Shown here one piece after another: positions 60,501 to 64,000 of a DNA stretch of 64,000 nucleotides. The notes under the pieces were generated by a model. That model saw only the letters and a list, made by a program, of their open reading frames with translations, made no database searches and was not told the DNA's origin. The DNA is from Phycomyces blakesleeanus NRRL 1555(-). Its lineage: Eukaryota; Mucoromycota; Mucoromycetes; Mucorales; Phycomycetaceae. The DNA is taken from assembly GCF_001638985.1 (NCBI RefSeq), contig NW_017265147.1:83904-147903 (forward strand), read 5' to 3'. The first letter of the stretch is position 1. Each line of letters starts with the position of its first letter. Both the position numbers and the translations under genes were made by a program.

Positions 60501-63500
60501 TCTTCACAATGTGTGTCTTTGATGAATATCATATACTCCTTAAAATATAGTAAGTCCTGTCAGTTTATCTCTTGTTTCTGAGTGTGAATAGGCTTTGTAT
60601 GGATTGATGGTCAAACCAGTGTTGCACCTCAGTATTTCATTTTTGCTGTGTACTGGTTTTGACGTATTGTCTTATATCTTGCTACTGACTGTTTTACATA
60701 TGATAAAAGCCTGAGATTTGACTAGCAAAATGGATTTTTATTGGTTATGATTCGTCTTTAACGTCTATGTTGATTAAAGCAGTTTGTGAGAGAGCAGTAA
60801 AGAAGTGTATAAAGTATTAATAGTATGTGGAAGAGAGTTGTTTTGACGCGTTCTGTTTGGATAGGTGTTTTTTTTTTATAAAACTCATGACGTCTCAATC
60901 ATGAGTTGCTGTTCTTTTTTATTATTTTTATTATGATAGTTTGATAATATATTATAAAATTCGGTTTTTTTCTTATTCCTTTTTCGGTTTTCTTTTATCT
61001 TTTAGCCTTGACAACATGTATATATTATTACTATTTTACTTCTTTATTTAATATCTATGCTTAAAATATGGGTTTTGGGTTTTAAAGAAGTATCACTTAT
61101 ATTCTGAAGGACGTGCTGTGCAGGCACTTGTTTTACTTTTTGTTTTTTTCTTTTGCCTCTTTTTTTGTTTTAGTTCTTTTTATGTCACATAAGGTCCGTG
61201 CTGTCCGTGCAGCATCACATGTGTCATGGGGCTTAGAGGAGCATAGTAGCAATAGTGGTCCAGACTTTACTTTAGCATGAAAACATTTAAATGATGTCTT
61301 CCGATTGGTGGACTATATGCATGTCAAATTATTCAGTTGCTATGGACCCCCATTCACTTTTTTATTCTACTTTCTGTTGTGATTCTGTTAACAAGGCTTA
61401 TGCTTTTGAACAGCCACTTGTCGAGACATTATATATGCCTCTGTGTTCATTTTAGCTGTACTACTGATATACAAAGTATTAATCGGCTAGACGTTAAACT
61501 ACAATAAAGAAGTGTAAAGTTGTGTTGATTATAAAGCTTTAATTAAAGTCTTGTGTATATTTATTTGTTTGTTTTCTTGTTTGTTTGTTTCACATGCTGT
61601 GACTTTATTAGTTTAAGAAGCACCCCCGAAAAAAATTGCTGCTTATATCTTTTCTTTTCTTTCGTGTGAGACTTCCATTTTTCTTCTAGCTTTTTCACCA
61701 GTGTCTTGAGTTAATAAACACAAAGTGTAGGAATACTTTCTTGAAATAAAAGTACTTTCAGTGCTTCAGTATGAAGGGATTGACAGCCTGACTATTGAAA
61801 GTCGTTGGTACCTCAAGTTAAAGCATCGTTCTTAGAGTAAAATAAAAGTAAAAAGAAGAACAGGGTCTAGCCTAGTGTTTGTCAATCGACCTTGGTTTGT
61901 ACTACTTTATAAACCAATCATAATCCAACCGAGAAATTAATACAGCATAACCCAACTGCCTGAAACACTTTACATTTATATGTGTTCAAATATACACCAT
62001 TCTATCGATAATTATAATTATTTATATAAGTTACATTATACACCATGAAAAAGTAGTGGTGCTTGCAATTGTGCTAGCCTGGTCACAGATAGATCAAGCT
62101 AGTAAAATGGCTATTACATATATATAAATCACCTTTTAAAGGCTCTGCTTATTTACTATTTTTTTCTGTTATTGCTCAGACTGACTGACGGCACAATATG
62201 AAAGCAAAGAGACAATCTACTGCTACTGAACGTATAGGTTTTGTTTGGTTGGGAGCAAGACGCTATCGATTACTAATTATCGATTTATAGGATCTAGTGC
62301 TTTTGATATTTTGCGCTTGTATACCAAACTCAACTGGATGCACGAATAACCTAGAAATAATACTCTGTTGGATTAAAGGCTTTGATTTATAACTTTTGTT
62401 TTGTAATACAGTATAATGCGCTACAGTACTGTATAGTTTGATTCCACTTATTACTTTGAGGCTCATAGTCTAGCTTTGGTTCGCTTGAGACTATTTTAGT
62501 TTGAAGCACGGAGCCTTTGTATAAATGAACCTTTTCTATGGTCGATTAAATATGAGTGTACTGGAAATGATATTTTTTAAGATTTCTACAAGCATATGCA
62601 AATGCACACCAATGGTAATCATAGCTTTTCAATTATAGAAAATTAAAAATCGAATCAAATAAGCAATGTTTTTTTTTGGCTTTAAGTAACCTGGTGAGAC
62701 ACATTGTGATCCACCTCTTCGAGGTTTATTATATTACAATTACTCGAATGTTGATCAAAATATCCGATTTTTTCACTCTCAAAAAGCATAGAACCCTGAA
62801 ATTCGGGAAGCTTGCACCACTTCAATAAGCTCTTTAAATGCCCAATAGCAAAAATACGAGTTGTTTCTAAAAGTACAATTTTTTTTTAGTTGAATACATA
62901 AACCAGACACTCCAAAAGGCATCAATTTGGAGTGTTCAAAAGTTAGAGATATTTTTTTTTAAAGAAAAGAGAATATTATTTAGCATAAGAGACATTATAG
63001 AATAGCTATATATCTATATATGCTCTACATAACAGAATATCAGCTTGTATAAACGTTTATATGAAGAAAGCCGTTCTATATTCTGACATTACAAGCATAC
63101 GCTGGAAGCAAAGAGTGGAGTACAAATAAAGCCACAATCTTTTTTCCAAAAAAAGGCAATGACTTTGGCAGACACTCTTGAAATGGACGGCTGTGTAATA
63201 TATGTCATGATATTTTATATTGCCCTTTAAGAGAAAAGAAAAATACATAGGATACTTTTTATGTGTTCCATTAAATAGCATACTTGAAGTCTTTGTTTCA
63301 GATTTATTAATTAAAATTATGATAGTAAATTGATGTAAAGAAGTAAAAAAGAAAAAAAAATGGGAAAATTTAAATTAATAAGGGCATTTTTTCTTTTTTT
63401 TTTGGGGGTTAAATACCTGTCTCCAAGGTGTATATGTGCAGTGTATACATCCCAGTCTTTCTTCACATATAGACGCACAAACCAGCTTGTCCACCGATAT

Positions 63501-63945
63501 CTTGGCTGTACCATTATAAAATATAGAGTATAAGGTGGTTTGCTTTTTATGTCTTCTTGTAGACTGTGTATAGGCTCATTGGTAAATTAGAGCCTATGAC
63601 TTCCTACAAACAAAAGTTTTTTCGTGACCTAGTACTACTGATCGGTGGTGCAGACAGCCTTTGTGTACCCGATAGTAAAAGAACCATAGCAGGGCCCATT
63701 TACAGGGACACTGTTATCCATATGGAGGTTGAAATACCGTTCAGTGTTCACTTACAGTTTCTGAGAGAGGATAGTATATTAATATGACCTTCACTGCGCC
63801 GTAATCACAACAAAAAAAAATTCTTTTTTAACGATGGCTTGAATCTTCTTTCAACATTCCCTCCATCCCGCCATCTTTGTCAAGGATCTTCATTCCTGTT
63901 GGGGATCGTCATTCATATAATATTGCAACTTAAAGTAGAGAAAAA
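60501..63945. other. Gene-free region right of the array
   Basis: No complete gene is supported. An exon-like minus-strand segment at about 63413-63514 (QPRYRWTSWFVRLYVKKDW, ending before GTATTT) and a plus-strand segment ending at 63787 have protein-like composition but no recognisable family; they may be relics of a repeat. The rest is AT-rich with T runs. If the array is transcribed on the minus strand, its promoter would lie around 60.5-61 kb. Confidence 0.45.
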
Positions 63946-64000
63946 ATGTCGCAATATAAAAAGAGAGCACACTTCTTTAAAAAAAAATCGAAATACTCTT
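63946..64000 (+). CDS. Possible gene start running off the window
   Basis: ATG at 63946 opens a frame to the right edge (MSQYKKRAHFFKKKSKYS), preceded by TATAA-like AT-rich DNA. With only 18 codons, four to five Lys in A runs and no domain, this is a weak call. Confidence 0.2.
   Translation, partial: MSQYKKRAHFFKKKSKYS

Overview
The window reads as nuclear DNA of an intron-rich, AT-rich fungus, most likely an early-diverging one of the Mucoromycota type (inference). Genes carry many short introns (mostly 45-150 nt) with GT or GC donors and TNAG/CAG acceptors. The gene content is fungal (TOR, TUP1, LIS1/PAC1, DBP3, a CRZ1-like zinc-finger factor), with an EED-like Polycomb protein and a Baeyer-Villiger-type monooxygenase in addition. 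Intergenic DNA is very AT-rich and full of microsatellites and homopolymers.

Layout. 1-271: tail of a CDS entering from the left. 0.27-2.3 kb: gene-free, with a foldback repeat. 2.3-3.9 kb (+): ARMT1/DUF89 phosphatase. 4.1-12.3 kb (-): complete 15-exon TOR kinase gene, including a 16-nt last exon. 12.9-14.2 kb (+): CRZ1-like zinc-finger factor, divergent from TOR. 14.2-23.3 kb: gene desert. 23.3-25.8 kb: two inverted copies of one transposon-like element, with decayed ORFs between them. 27.3-29.5 kb (-): LIS1. 31.7-33.4 kb (+): DBP3 helicase. 37.0-40.8 kb (+): TUP1. 41.4-43.6 kb (-): coiled-coil protein of unknown function. 43.9-45.7 kb (-): EED-like WD40 protein, divergent from CFIm25 (46.0-47.1 kb, +). 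47.9-50.0 kb (-): FAD monooxygenase. 51.85-60.5 kb: about 80 tandem units of ~106 bp. 60.5-64 kb: mostly gene-free, with a possible gene start at the right edge.

The most unusual object is the 8.6-kb array. Read on the minus strand, each unit looks like one mini-exon (usually 55 nt) plus one mini-intron (51 nt in the youngest block) with a GTATA-type donor, a TACTNAC-like branch site and a CTAG/GTAG acceptor. Hand-splicing 13 consecutive units from the first ATG gives one uninterrupted 242-codon frame, although the exons are not multiples of three.

All nine multi-exon gene models were built by hand from conserved protein context and codon phase; every exon sum is divisible by three. Among their 63 introns I find five GC-AG introns, all with a G|GCAAG donor, plus 11-nt and 16-nt micro-exons. 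TOR and the CRZ1-like factor, an endpoint of calcineurin signalling, share a 590-bp divergent intergenic region. The other genes are unrelated housekeeping, RNA-processing and chromatin functions.
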